Shown piece after piece: positions 10,141 through 21,226 of a DNA stretch of 60,000 nt (position 1 is its first letter; the number at the start of each line of letters is the position of its first letter). Source of the DNA: Bolinopsis microptera (Eukaryota > Ctenophora > Tentaculata > Lobata > Bolinopsidae); assembly GCF_026151205.1 (NCBI RefSeq), contig NC_087081.1, positions 6,445,246 to 6,505,245 on the forward strand, in the 5' to 3' direction. The notes under the pieces were generated by a model. The model was not told where the DNA came from and did no database searches. It worked only from the letters and a program-made list of their open reading frames with translations. Both the position numbers and the translations under genes were made by a program.

Positions 10141-12816
10141 CCCATTAGGGACGATAGGGTCGTTTACGACCCACCTTTTCTAGAGGCTATAGAGGACAAA
10201 CCAAAATATTAAACCCCAAGAATCTTTCGCACATATGCTCAAAATTTATTGGGCTACATTATTGACTTTCCAGTCGAGACCCAATTAATCACTAACAACT
10301 AAATAATTAGGCTAATTAGTCGTCATAATTGGAAAATATTTCAGGTTACTTCTTGCTTTGATTTGGACATTAAAACTTTATGTAGGCTTATTTTGTTGAG
10401 GACAAAGTAGTTGCGGGCAACGATTTCCTTGAGACATATGAAAAGCCCGTGATAATCAGATGTTCACAAACAGAGCTAGACGCTGTTTACTAACTGCGGT
10501 CGCATACGACCCACTCGTCCGGGTCGCAAACGACCCATCACGGTTTTTCGGCTTTAACGTCTGAAACAAAGACGTTAGGATAAAATAAAAACTGTAGCAT
10601 AAGTTAAAACCATATGGTCAATACTGTGTGACTCTAACTTTTAAAAATTAAAGAATTTGGGTCATTAACGACCCACTCGGCTCACTTGCTTATTACTACA
10701 TATGTCCATGTAACTTCTGGAATTCAGCCTAAAACATGACATCATAGGTGCAAAATCGCCTCTCAGCAAGTGATAATCATCATAAATTGCGAAAAATCGG
10801 TTAAATGGGTCATTAGCGACCCACTAGGACCACAAAATTGATTAATTAAATATAATGTTGTCAAACTTTTACAAATATTAGTATAAAAACATGTTATATC
10901 TTGGTCATTACTCCTGTACGTTGATTTAACTTTTAAAATCGATCGACTGGGTCAATAACGACCCACTCGGAAGTTGAACCACGACATTAATTATCAGTAT
11001 CATGCTATTCCACCATTAAGAAAGACACTCGTAGGCCTAATTCCACGCAAACCACGGTGGCTGACAACTAGCCCTTCTGAGATCCAGGGCCATCTGAAGG
11101 GCCGTCATCACTCATCAAGAGCTGCGAGAATAACACGACTGCATACATGCCTGAAGTTGCGTCTTGAATATGGTGCGTGGACATCTGTAACGAAAGGACC
11201 GTGGCCGTGCCGCAAAAGAAAAGGAAATCGGCCCTCGTTCCTAACTTGCTAGATAATAGTCATGCTGTTGTTGTTGCTTATTACATTCTGTTACCTTTTT
11301 CTTCAATTTCGAATCTTGGTAAACGACCTGCTACAAGCCACCGCTTGAGACCCAGGGTCTTACGGTGATCAGATCATGTCACTCAAGAAAAATCCCCTGA
11401 ACGGAGTATACGAGATATCCTGTAACCTTGGGTAAATACTGAAAGACGAGTGGTCAAATTGCATATTCTAATCCAACATGCCAATCTGTTTGACATTCCT
11501 AGAAAGTATGAGAATAACTAAACAACTGTTGCATTCAGATGGCTACATCTACAGCTCTGTAAAGAAGGACAAGGAAAAAGCCCCCCCCCCCCCCCCCATT
11601 TGGCTGCCGGTGCTGCAACCTGCAATCTCTCAGACAACTACCTCGTTGTGGGTAACAACAACGAGGCAGCTTTCAAAACGAAAACAAGTATTACTTAATC
11701 GGCCTAGAGGGAGGGGAGTTTCCAAATGATTACGCTTGTGTACTTTTGACATAATAGCTATGTGGTGGGGGGGGGGGGGGGGGGGGGGGGGGGTAAAAAT
11801 TGTCCAATAAGTAATTACGTAATATATGAACGGCCCCTAAGAAGTAAAGAAAGGAAGCTGCGAAAAGAGTAGATGCAGTCGTCTGAAATCTGAATCCAGC
11901 AGTTGTACACTGTACAGTTCTTGTTGGACGTTCTATGAATCGGGAAAAGATGGGCATGTTGTTTGCTGTCTCGCGACATTACGGTCGTGTACTAACAGCT
12001 GATAAACTCACCTACCTATCAATCCAATTCTGCCCATTATTCGTCAGTGATTGGGTAACGTGATCTGCAGATCACCGTGAGACTCCAAATCTCAGGAGGG
12101 CTAGTGGTCAAACTGGTCATCCACCCGTGGTTTGCGTGGAATTAAGACCTACGAGTGTCTTTCTTAATGGTGGAATAGCATGATACTGATAATTAATGTC
12201 GTGGTTCAACTTCCGAGTGGGTCGTTACTGACCCAGTTGATCGATTTTAAAAGTAAAATCAGCGTACAGGAGTAATGACCAAGATATAACATGTTTTTAT
12301 ACTAATATTTGTAAAAGTTTGACAACATTATATTTAATTAATCAATTTTGTGGTCCTAGTGGGTCGCTAATGACCCATTTAACCGATTTTTCGCAGTTTA
12401 TGATGATTATCACTTACTGAGAGGCGATTTTGCACTTATTATATCATGTTCTAGGCTGAATTCAAGAAGTTGCATGGACATATGTAGTAATAAGTAAGTA
12501 CGCCGACTGGGTCGTTAATGACCCAAATTCTTTATTTTTTAAAAGTTAGAGTCACACAGTATTGACCATATGGTTTTAACTTATGCTACAGTTTTTATTT
12601 TATCCTAACGTCTTTGTTTCAGAAGTTAAAGCCGAAAAACCGTGATGGGTCGTTTGCGACCCGGACGAGTGGGTCGTATGCGACCATAGCTGTATCTATT
12701 AAAGTAAACGAGATACAGATTAGCTTTTTTGGATATCTCATTTTTGCAGTGAAGTGACCTAGTGTGTTAAACGGCATCAAAATCGGCAAACTTTAAAACT
12801 CGTCGTCCCTAATGGG
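10141..12816. mobile_element. piggyBac-like non-autonomous element with ~0.75-0.9-kb inverted arms
   Basis: Ends CCCATTAGGGACGA and TCGTCCCTAATGGG flanked on both sides by TTAA (10137-10140 and 12817-12820): the TTAA target and CCC/GGG termini are the piggyBac superfamily hallmark. Left arm (10,141 to about 11,085) and right arm (about 12,090 to 12,816) are inverted copies of one another with indels. Both arms carry spaced palindromes of the form GGGTCGTnnACGACCC. The central 1 kb (11,090-12,090) has C- and G-homopolymer runs and no recognisable transposase, so the element probably depends on a partner in trans. Confidence 0.8.
11090..12090. other. Unrecognised core of the piggyBac-like element
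   Basis: Contains a C17 run (about 11,581) and a G~28 run (about 11,766-11,793). The sequence after the G run (TAATTACGTAATATATGAAC, then GGCCCCTAA) also occurs in related form near 4600 and 22,245, so a smaller repeat family is probably inserted here. Short plus-strand ORFs show no known domain. Confidence 0.4.
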
Positions 12817-13708
12817 TTAATGTCAGTATTCCAAAATTTTGCAAAACTGACATTGACATTAATTGACATTAATTGACATTAATTGACATTAATTGACATT
12901 AATTGACATTAATTGACGTTGCATCACCCCCCCCCCCCCGGTCCCGGTCAAATGCTGATTTATGATCCCGGTCCCGTCCCGGTTAATTCAGGATTCTTGG
13001 TCCCGGTCCCGGTCCCGGTCAATCACTCAAATTTGCCGGGATTTTGACCGGGATCTTTCACATAATTTCATTCACTGTGATTTTAAGTTTTTACTTTCAT
13101 TCATTGTGAATTTCATCTTTAAACAACCTCTGAGCCAAATAACACAATGTTTAAAATTGCTAAACAAGTTTAGGTAACTAATATCGTTACATAACTCATA
13201 AGTGCAAACTAACATCAAGTTTTCAACTCGGGCTACGCCCAATTGTCAATTGGAATTGGAGAATGAAACTGTTGAATAATTTGAGGGATCATTGATTGAG
13301 GAATGAGGAATGAGGGTGAACTTGAGTAATCAGTACATGAACATTATTGGTGTAGTACATTAGGCCCATGCCCCATATTGACGGTTTTTTAAAAGTTTTT
13401 TCTAATTTAATATTCTAGTTATTACTTATTCAAATTGTTCAATTATAATGTAAATGAAAGTTGCAGCTTTCAATATGAGAATACCAGTTTTGGTCCCGGT
13501 CATCCCGGTCATCCCGGTAAAATTGGATTGTTGGTCCCGGTCCCGGTCCCGGTAAGATAGAAATCCCAGAACTTATTGGTCCCGGTCACGGTAAATTGAT
13601 AATCTCAGTCCCGGTCCCGGTCCCGGTCAAGTCACATTTTGTATCCCGGTCCCGGTCCCGGTCCCGGTCAGGCCTAAAATCATGTCCCGGTCACCTCCTG
13701 ATCGACCC

Positions 13709-14170
13709 TTTAGACTTAGTTACGCTACCACCTCTATCACCCCTTCAATCGCTCACCCCTACTAAGAGAAAGAAAACTTCGCCGGTTGAAGACGGTAGTT
13801 GATATTTGGGTTACAATGTTTTATTTTTTCTTCACTTACTGGTAATTTCCGTCAAAAATTTAAAAAGAATGTTCACTGTTAAGGACACAGTTTATTTTAC
13901 ATCCAAAACGTGTTGGGAATTTTCAAGATACCACATTCCATATGACACGTAACATGGATCATTCAACGTCAATTAATACAGCCACGCTCTTATCCCATGA
14001 ATTTGTGTTTATGTTTGTTTGTATATTACATAACCACTTTATATTACGTAATCAATCACTTTTCCGACAATTTGTACCCATGCAACTCATCCCACGTAAC
14101 TGGAATATTATAAGACTTAGCTTATAAATTCTAAATAGATTTCTAAACGCACACCTATTTTTCAGGAGGT
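13709..14170. other. No gene seen
   Basis: AT-rich sequence between the hAT-like element and the transposase-derived pseudogene. One short plus-strand ORF lacks any family signature. Confidence 0.4.
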
Positions 14171-14559
14171 GATCTACAATAATGAAAGATGATCTATTTC
14201 TGGCCAGAAATTTGCGGAGTTCAATCGTCTTGATATCAGTCTTGGCTGCAGTTGTATCTCTAAAAATCAGGTATACATTATTTTAAAATAAAACTATCCT
14301 TCCTGGCTTAAACCCTGGTTGTTAAAACTAAAAGCCGCCTTGCATATTCATCTTTGAATCAGATTTGTTAATTTGGTAATTTCATGATAGAAGTTGAACA
14401 TTTTCTCCTCATTTTCACACGTAGTAGCTTATTTTCTTTCCCTCAGTGACGGTTTGAGGAGACACTGCATCTCACTGCTCAGTGGAGACACGGGGATATG
14501 AAGCAGTTTTCCCTCTTAAAGTCCACTGAACGTTGTCACAGTCCGATCAGAGTAAGCAG

Positions 14560-15590
14560 CAAAGATAAAAAGAGACTTTACCTCTGATGTCAGACAGATA
14601 AATTTTGACGAAAACAGACCTCGGAGGGTTTAGTAAAGTAAACAGACTGGCTATGGTCCTAGTACAAGAGGAGGAGAACAAGATACTCGCAATCTGTACG
14701 ACTAGTTACTCTCCAGTCTAAAAGGACTAGGACGAAGCAGACAAAGTGAAGAAGATTCTCGACGACCGGACCTAGCAGATAAAATAATAGCCGTTGGATT
14801 TGATACGACATCATCAAATACTGGAGTTCACAAAAGAGCATGTACTTCTCTTCAGCAGGTCCTCAATCGACAGATCCTCTGGATGGCCTGCAGACATCAC
14901 GTCCTGGAGGCGGAGCTTGTAAGAGGATCTGCCTCCAAGCAACTGTTCGGTGACACAATATCACTCGAAGTAACCCTCTTCAAGATCATGAAGACCTCCT
15001 GGGAATCGATCTGCAGAACATCGTCCTTCCCGATATCCCTACGCGCTAAAGGAACGACGTAGGAGATATTCTATCCTTTATTAATCACATCCGTCAACTC
15101 AACAACCAGCCCAGAACATTACAAGGAATTCCTAGAGCTTGCTAAACTAATCCATAGAGAAAGCATAGATATGAAGAAAGGATACGTCTTCCAGATACAA
15201 AGACCTGGAGCTGACCACCATGCCAGATGGATGGCTAAGTCCATCTACATTCTACATTATGAAGATGGCTTTTCTTCACTAGATACCAATTCACTGTACG
15301 AAGAAGAGAAACGTGCAGAAGATGGCTCACTTTGTTGTCTTCGTTTATTTGAGAGCTTGGTTCAGCGCTCCTTTCCTTGAATCTACAGCCTCCGCCGACA
15401 CCCGTTTGTTACAGAGTCTTCAAAGGTACAAGAGTGTGGACATAGTATCAGCCATCACCACGGCAGTCCTGAAGAGGCAAACATGGACCTGACTGAAAAG
15501 CTCGTCCCACAATCCTTGTTTGATAAAGACCTACCTCTAGAGCGAAGAGCTCTCCTTGCAGCAAGAATAGGCCAACAAACTCTTTGAGCC
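14560..15590 (+). pseudogene. Transposase-derived (hAT/RNase H-like) pseudogene
   Basis: Around 14,790-15,050 one frame reads VGFDTTSSNTGVHKRACTSL, then LNRQILWMACRHHVLEAELV, and then a segment ending TLFKIMKTSWESICRTS. Around 15,150-15,250 it continues with GADHHARWMAKSIYILHYED. At about 15,455-15,590 comes TAVLKRQTW.LTEKLVPQSLF and LPLERRALLAARIGQQ. The order DTT...N.G...CRHH...ARWMAKxIY...LTExLVPxSLF matches a widespread invertebrate family that I associate from memory with hAT-like transposase remnants. Stops and frameshifts occur before 14,790, near 15,060 and after 15,380, so it is dead. The exact superfamily is my inference. Confidence 0.65.
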
Positions 15591-15639
15591 TTATGAACGT
15601 AAAATTATCTTAATTGATAAAAATTTTTTTGGATATGTT

Positions 15640-15997
15640 TTCCTTTTATGAACCTCTTTATAATGACCAAATAAGGATGTTGGTATAATTTGTCGTAGTC
15701 GTACGGGTAATGGTTTTCAACATACGTTCTACACTCTAATTTGGGTTTAGATTTTTAATAGTCTCTAAGGACTACTTGAAGTAGTACGTGTTAAAGTATG
15801 CTACGTGCAGTTGGTCGAGTACTGAGTGATCAATCATCTTCACATGTTTACTGTTTCAGTTTAGTGTAGACCTTGTTGTAGAAACTCAGTACGGTGCTCC
15901 GCAGTTAATGTCATTCTGTATCATACGAAAATGCATAGCTAGCATGAGGTATGATAATCCCTCGTATCGGAATCTTTTACATATCTAATCGATTGAG
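15640..15997. other. No gene seen
   Basis: AT-rich, stop-dense in all frames; nothing recognised. Confidence 0.4.
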
Positions 15998-16119
15998 TAC
16001 CTGGGGACCCCGTTTTAGGTTTTCATACACGTATCAGTCATGAATCAAGCATATTTACTAAAATCTAATATTAATATAACTACTGTGTTTGAGAACACAA
16101 AGCCCGGGGTCCCCGGGTA
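15998..16119. mobile_element. Small MITE with TACCTGGGGACCCCG ends
   Basis: TACCTGGGGACCCCG at the left is mirrored by CGGGGTCCCCGGGTA at the right, ~120 bp apart. A third related terminus lies at 16,827-16,848 (AGCCTGGGGTCCTCAGGTAA). The element is tiny and has no coding sequence. Confidence 0.55.
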
Positions 16120-16256
16120 AGTTAAAGCTGAAAATATTCTGAGTGATTTGTGTATTTGGTAATGGTACTGGCTGTAGCACTGACAACTGTGAACTGAGCA
16201 CTCTCGTGAATAGCTATTTGTCAATAGTTTACGAATGACTCCATTATCAACCGTTC

Positions 16257-16326
16257 TCTTTAAATTATGTAATAAAATTATTAGAATATGATCTTTAAAT
16301 TATGTAATAAAATGATTAAAATATGA
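16257..16326. repeat. Two-copy ~35-bp tandem repeat
   Basis: CTTTAAATTATGTAATAAAA, then ATxATTAxAATATGA, occurs twice in a row. Confidence 0.8.
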
Positions 16327-16329
16327 AAG

Positions 16330-18970
16330 TTGACATAAATTCTGTGATATGTCTACCACCTTTTTCCACTTGATTGTATTAACCTTTAGACCTCCGGCTT
16401 TTGTGTTCTTTAACACGATTGATATATAATATGGTGGAATGACATTGGTCGCGTTTTTGGTGTGGAATGCTAGGCGAGTTGTCGTGTGATCATTAACAAT
16501 TCAGTAATAGTAATACTAGTTATACCATCATGAAACCTCTGATCCGTCAAAGTTCGGGATTGCAATTGCAATTGCAAATTGACCAAAACAAATGAGAAAC
16601 TTCATAAAGTATCACAACGCTACCGCACTAGTAACTTACAACATGTCGCTTGTCGGCTTGTTGCCACTCTGTCACATACTGCTTTTAAAAGGTCTACCGA
16701 TATGCGATTATCATTACAAAACATATATTTTGCGCGCTCAGCATTCCACGCGCAAAAACGCGCCCGTCCGAGAGACCTGCGCGTATTAGAGGGTTCAGTC
16801 TCACCAGGCTATGTTAATGAACATAATAGCCTGGGGTCCTCAGGTAAATAAGTCAATTCATCGCAGCTCGGCCAGGCCTTGTTAGTAGCGCATTTTGCCA
16901 ATCTAGCGGTTGCGGCCCAGTAACGCATCGCGCTACAAATACATACAATGTAATGTGTACAAGTGCAAAGTGCAATTATGTGTACTTAATGTCGCGCGCG
17001 AGCTCAGCTCCAACTAATTGCTGTAAAAAAAGCATCATATCAGTAAGGCTAAGTTTTCTCATGGGAGAAACCGGAAGCACTGCAGTGTAACATGTTACAT
17101 AATGTTCATAAACGCCGCGCCGATTACTAGAGATTCGGCGGAATGACATTACATGCTAAGCGCTGCCCTGTATTTATTTGAGTATTTTTGATCTCAATCT
17201 AGACCGTCTACGAGTCCAATAGAAGCGCGCGCGCCCGCCTATAACAAGTAGACTCATTGGATATGTGAAGATTATTGATTATAACGCGATGTCGACCCTT
17301 CGAGATCGTTGCATGCTCTGCGAAGAAAAACGATGGTTCGCGCGGCGCGTTGAAGTCCTCCATTTTAATTAAGTAATAGTAATGCACATCACGTGCCAAA
17401 ACAAATTAAATGTGCCTGTGGTCCGCCTTTTATCTGAGACACCGTGACTTATGTCAGGCACTCTAATCCAATTCCAAGTCGTTGATTCAATAATTTTTTA
17501 TGTGGCTATAACTTAGCAACAGTGTGATATTTTAACATTAGGTTTTATTATAAGCATTCAGTTTTATCTTCTCCTTTTGACCAAGTTTGCCAGACAAAGA
17601 AAAATTGCGAAGTATTCTGAGTAGAGGGAGTAAGGATTAATTAGTTAGATGTTTGGGCGGTTTTTTAGCATTTAGTTACGAAGAAGAATTCCGTGAGACA
17701 TTTAGCATCTAGGATTAGGAGTCCGAGTAGGAGTAGTACAAGTTCAAAACAACGAAATCGATTAATAAATCGTCAATCCAAATTAAAAAATTCAATATAA
17801 ACTTACAAATATACTATTTGCAAACAACTTTTCAAACTCCTACAACCAATTGTTTCTCTCAAATCACCAACCTTAAAACCCTCTACCTAAAATCAAGTAA
17901 TTAAAATCAAGAATTCATTCAGATCCAACAATGAATTACATCTGGCATAATATTAATACTGCTGGTACATATGGATGAAAAGGGTTGGGCGAGGATAAAA
18001 CATTTGAAAAGATGTGGCATACTGAAGCTAACCACGTCAAATTTATACTATCTACATTGCATATATAGTAGAGGCTCTTACGGGCTTTGTCTGCTCGATA
18101 CACTAAAATCACCAGACCCATCTTAAAAGACGTATTTTTGACCGTAGAATCGATTAAAAGTGGTTAGAAGTGTTTAAAATGGGGGTTACCTGGTTTTATT
18201 TTGAAAAAAACCGTTTTTTGGCCCCAAAAATGGCCATTTTTTGAGGTTTTTTAGAAATTTCGACAGGTTAATTCAATGAAAAAGCTTAGATATTTTGGTT
18301 TCTTGTACATTTTTATTTGCCGCACTAGCTAATACCAATATAATAAGCACACCTAAGAGTTTACCCGGTCAAAATTTTAAAAAACCTCCCAAAAAAATGT
18401 TTTTTTGCGCGCTAAATTTTTTCGGCTCTTTATACATCCATAATGAAATATTTTTGCCCACAAAGTGTTTTAATACTGTTCAACAATACTATTTGATAGT
18501 TTTTCAGCGTCAAAACAAGTTTCGAAAACGGAAGAAAAAATTATATTTTTCGTGGTGCTGAGCACTTTGAAAATTTTTGAATAAAATCGAGCGCTACCGT
18601 AAAATTTTAGTTACCCTTCCCTGAAACTCATTTAAGTTTTTGTACCGTTAGTGTTTTGTCCTTTTCTGAAGTTCATGCCTTCTCTGGCTTAATTTCATTT
18701 AATATTGTTTAATACAGTACAGTAAAGTGTTTTATAATAGTAGAGTGCCATTTCTAATACTTCAATGTTACATTGTTGAGATACCTTTACTTGACTGATT
18801 ACCTTTTGTTAATACAATTTCACAAATTTAGTATTGCATTGCTTATATGACTATTTGGATTTATAATAATTTATCGATTGTGGGTATGAATAAACTTTTG
18901 GTTCACAATCAACAATATAATGTCTACTGTGTGGTACCCTTACAAGATTAATTGAAGATCTTTTGACAAG
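16330..18970. other. Intergenic, no gene seen
   Basis: Includes a CG/GCGCGC-richer patch (16,700-17,360) unlike the surrounding AT-rich DNA, and an A/T-homopolymer patch (18,170-18,600). ORFs here are short, overlap on both strands and show no domain. No promoter or splice pattern could be defended. Confidence 0.4.
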
Positions 18971-19523
18971 AATGCCTGACTTAAACCCCCTCATCCATCA
19001 CTCATTCCGTGTTACCTGTTGGATGTGGAGGACCCCTACCACAAACTGAAATATTGTAAAGGTACCCTTCAGTACATAAATAGAGCACTGTAAATAATAT
19101 AGATTAGTTACTGCTATCTTCTCAATGCAATTTTGAATACATGTCAGGAACACCTGACTTAAACCCCCTCATCCATCACTCATTCAGTGTTGCCTGTTGG
19201 ATATGGAGGAAATCTACACCACAAAGTGGAATATTGTAAAGGCACTCTTCAGTATACATAAAATAGAGCACGGTAAATAATATAGATTAGTTGCTGCTAT
19301 CTTCTTAACATGATTTTGAATTTATAAAATAGTAGTAGAGTAAATGTGAGGAATGCCTGACTTAAACCCCCTCAGCCATCACTAATTTACACATAAAATA
19401 GAGCACGGTAAATAATATAGATTAGTTGCTGCTATCTTCTTAACATGATTTTGAATTTATAAATAGTAGTAGAGTAAATGGCAGGAATGCCTGACTTAAA
19501 CCCCCTCAGCCATCACTAATTTC
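18971..19523. repeat. Four diverged tandem copies of a ~180-bp repeat
   Basis: The block beginning AATGCCTGACTTAAACCCCC recurs at 18,971, 19,149, 19,351 and 19,485, each time followed by TCAxCCATCACT. Copies 1 and 2 carry the full ~180-bp unit with CTGTTGGATxTGGAGG and AATATTGTAAAGG; copy 3 has lost the middle; copy 4 is cut off after the conserved head. Confidence 0.8.
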
Positions 19524-19765
19524 GAATAAATGTATAGATGCTGCATTGAATTCATGAAGATATCATTCGTTTTGAGCAATCATTCCTTAGCTCCCCCGTT
19601 CTTTGATTGTTTCAAAGAAGTAGTCATACTACAATATGTATTGTTTAGTTACATCTATTGCCAAGTTATTTAAGCCATTTCATCTCTAGTAGATTACAAT
19701 AATTTCTGTAATTCTGAATTATGTTGCTGAACAAACTTGACAATCACCATTAGAAAGAAGGTGAC

Positions 19766-19960
19766 ATGTTTATGGACCCAGAACTAGCTAAGACAGTTCT
19801 CTGTGTACATGCGGATCACTTCAAGAATCTTCCTGATGAAAGAAGGTTGCGTGGTTTGTTAAAAGACTTCGATCCGCTCACAGCCATGCAGATTAAGAAG
19901 AATTTAGATCGACATTATTTTGATAACAATGAAAACTCAAATGGTTTGATTTTTAGCTAA
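19766..19960 (+). CDS. Unrecognised short ORF (possible exon)
   Basis: A 64-residue open frame beginning MFMDPELAKTVLCVHADHFK and containing LPDERRLRGLLKDFDPLTAM. Composition looks protein-like (balanced charged and hydrophobic residues) rather than repeat-derived, and an AG precedes the ATG. No homologue is recognised and no adjoining exon is evident. It may be a decayed exon or part of a mobile element. Confidence 0.25.
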   Translation: MFMDPELAKTVLCVHADHFKNLPDERRLRGLLKDFDPLTAMQIKKNLDRHYFDNNENSNGLIFS

Positions 19961-20244
19961 ATTACCATAATTATTATAATTAATTAAATACAGGCTGACA
20001 ATGTTTCATTTCGCAAACTGTATCTGAATAATGTAATTTTAACTGAATCTTAAGCTGTTCAAACAGCTTTTTTAGATGATGTTATCGATGCTGTATAAGT
20101 TGAAACCTTTTGATGATGAGAGGTACATGAACAAACCTACACTAAACAATACTACATTCCAGCTTGGAACGAAATGAGTGGAGTTGAACGACGCCCTGTT
20201 TATTGAAACTTCATCAATCAACTTTTAAACTATGCAGGTTATTA

Positions 20245-20594
20245 ATGAAATGAAATGAAATACTACTACTTTGTCGGAACTAAGTCCGATCTACGCCAGA
20301 TAACCCCCTCCATATATCCCTGTCCCGCATCAGGGTTCACAGTTCCTCTTTTGAGTTTGTCCCAATTTGCTTCAGTAACATAGACAAGTAGCTTTGTCTT
20401 GGTCGGCCTTGCTGTGCTCTACCATGCATAGGTTTCCATAAGACTAAATCACTGGCAAGTAGCTCAGGATGTCTGATGCAGTGTCCTGCCATTTTTAGTC
20501 TCCTGCTTCGTAACTTGTTTGACAGCCTTGGTAGACTACCATACAAAGTTATATTGCTGACTTTGTCCTTCCATGAGATACTTATGGACGTATG
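20245..20594 (-). pseudogene. LINE reverse transcriptase C-terminus and 3' tail
   Basis: The minus strand reads SWKDKVSNITLYGSLPRLSN, then RRLKMAGHCIRHPELLASDL and VLWKPMHGRAQQGRPRQSYL. The pattern SW...LYG.LP..S..I..RRL..AGHC.R...E..SDL.LW.P.HG....GRP..SY is the typical C-terminal end of non-LTR reverse transcriptases in invertebrates. A TGA replaces an expected Trp soon after KEEL, and a second stop follows. The element ends in a (TTTCA)n tail at 20,245-20,262, a normal LINE 3' end. Confidence 0.85.
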
Positions 20595-20758
20595 TCACTC
20601 ATTATTATGTATCACCCTAATTTTGGAATTTTACTCTCCTAACGGTATTTTAATATCTCCAAAACAGTCTCAATTGATTACAGAAGTCAATTGACCCTTA
20701 GTTTATACAAAATTTGACAATTTTTGTGTGAAGATTTTCAATCGTTTGGGTGGGTGCA

Positions 20759-21226
20759 ACAGGAGGGGCTAAGTGCAAAGAAACTGCTGCTAACTGCTGC
20801 TCACTGCTGCTCACTGCTACTAACTGCTGCTCACTGCTGCTCACTGCTGCTCACGGCTGCTCACTGCTGCTCACTGCTGATGTCGCGCGCGTTCCCATAG
20901 CAGCAGTGAGCAGCAGTGAGCAGCAGTGAGCAGCAGTGAGTAGCAGTTGCGCGCGGCGTGCGTTGTGCAGTAAAGACACGCATATAACTGCTGCTAACTG
21001 CTGCTCACTGCTGCTCACTGCTGCTCACTGCTACTAACTGCTGCTCACTGCTGCTCACTGCTGCTCACTGACAGCAGCAGTGAGCAGCAGTGAGCAGCAG
21101 TTAGTAGCAGTTAGTAGCAGTGAGCAGCAGTGAGTAGCAGTGAGCAGCAGTGAGCAGCAGTTTCTTTGCACTGAGCAGCAGTGAGCAGCAGTGAGCAGCA
21201 GTTTCTTTGCACTTAGCCCCTCCTGT
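20759..21226. mobile_element. Fold-back element of inverted CTGCTGCTCA arrays
   Basis: Ends ACAGGAGGGGCTAAGTGCAA and its exact reverse complement. The interior alternates (CTGCTGCTCA)n and (TGAGCAGCAG)n blocks, giving two nested palindromes separated by short GC-rich spacers near 20,880 and 20,950. At its right side the end motif TTTCTTTGCAC appears twice. It separates the ORF1 and reverse-transcriptase remnants of the minus-strand LINE. The end CAGGAGG matches the first bases of the element at 9347. No convincing target-site duplication. Confidence 0.8.

Larger units (their letters stand above)
9460..12931. mobile_element. TTAATTGACA-rich MITE, copy 1, split by an insertion
   Basis: Ends GGGGGTGATGCAACG and CGTTGCATCACCCCC, followed inward by AATTAATGTCAGTATTCC and a tandem array of the 10-mer TTAATTGACA. 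The interior left half (9590-10140) matches the reverse complement of 49241-49810. The element is cut at TTAA (10137-10140) by the piggyBac-like element and resumes at 12817. The array near each end makes long terminal inverted repeats. Confidence 0.88.
9347..13700. mobile_element. hAT-like MITE rich in CCCGGT, interrupted by nested elements
   Basis: Terminal inverted repeats CAGGAGGTGACCGGGA and TCCCGGTCACCTCCTG, flanked by a perfect 8-bp duplication ATCGACCC (9339-9346 and 13701-13708). CAG-type ends with 8-bp duplications are the hAT superfamily signature. Its own sequence (9347-9459 and about 12932-13700) is built of CCCGGT-type words and AT-rich spacers with no transposase, so it is non-autonomous. 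The middle is occupied by a second element inserted later. Confidence 0.85.

Noticed and set aside
10974-11729. Plus-strand ORFs as a piggyBac transposase
   Set aside because: No DDD catalytic pattern or C-terminal Cys-rich domain could be recognised, and one ORF is inflated by a C-homopolymer (PPPPP).
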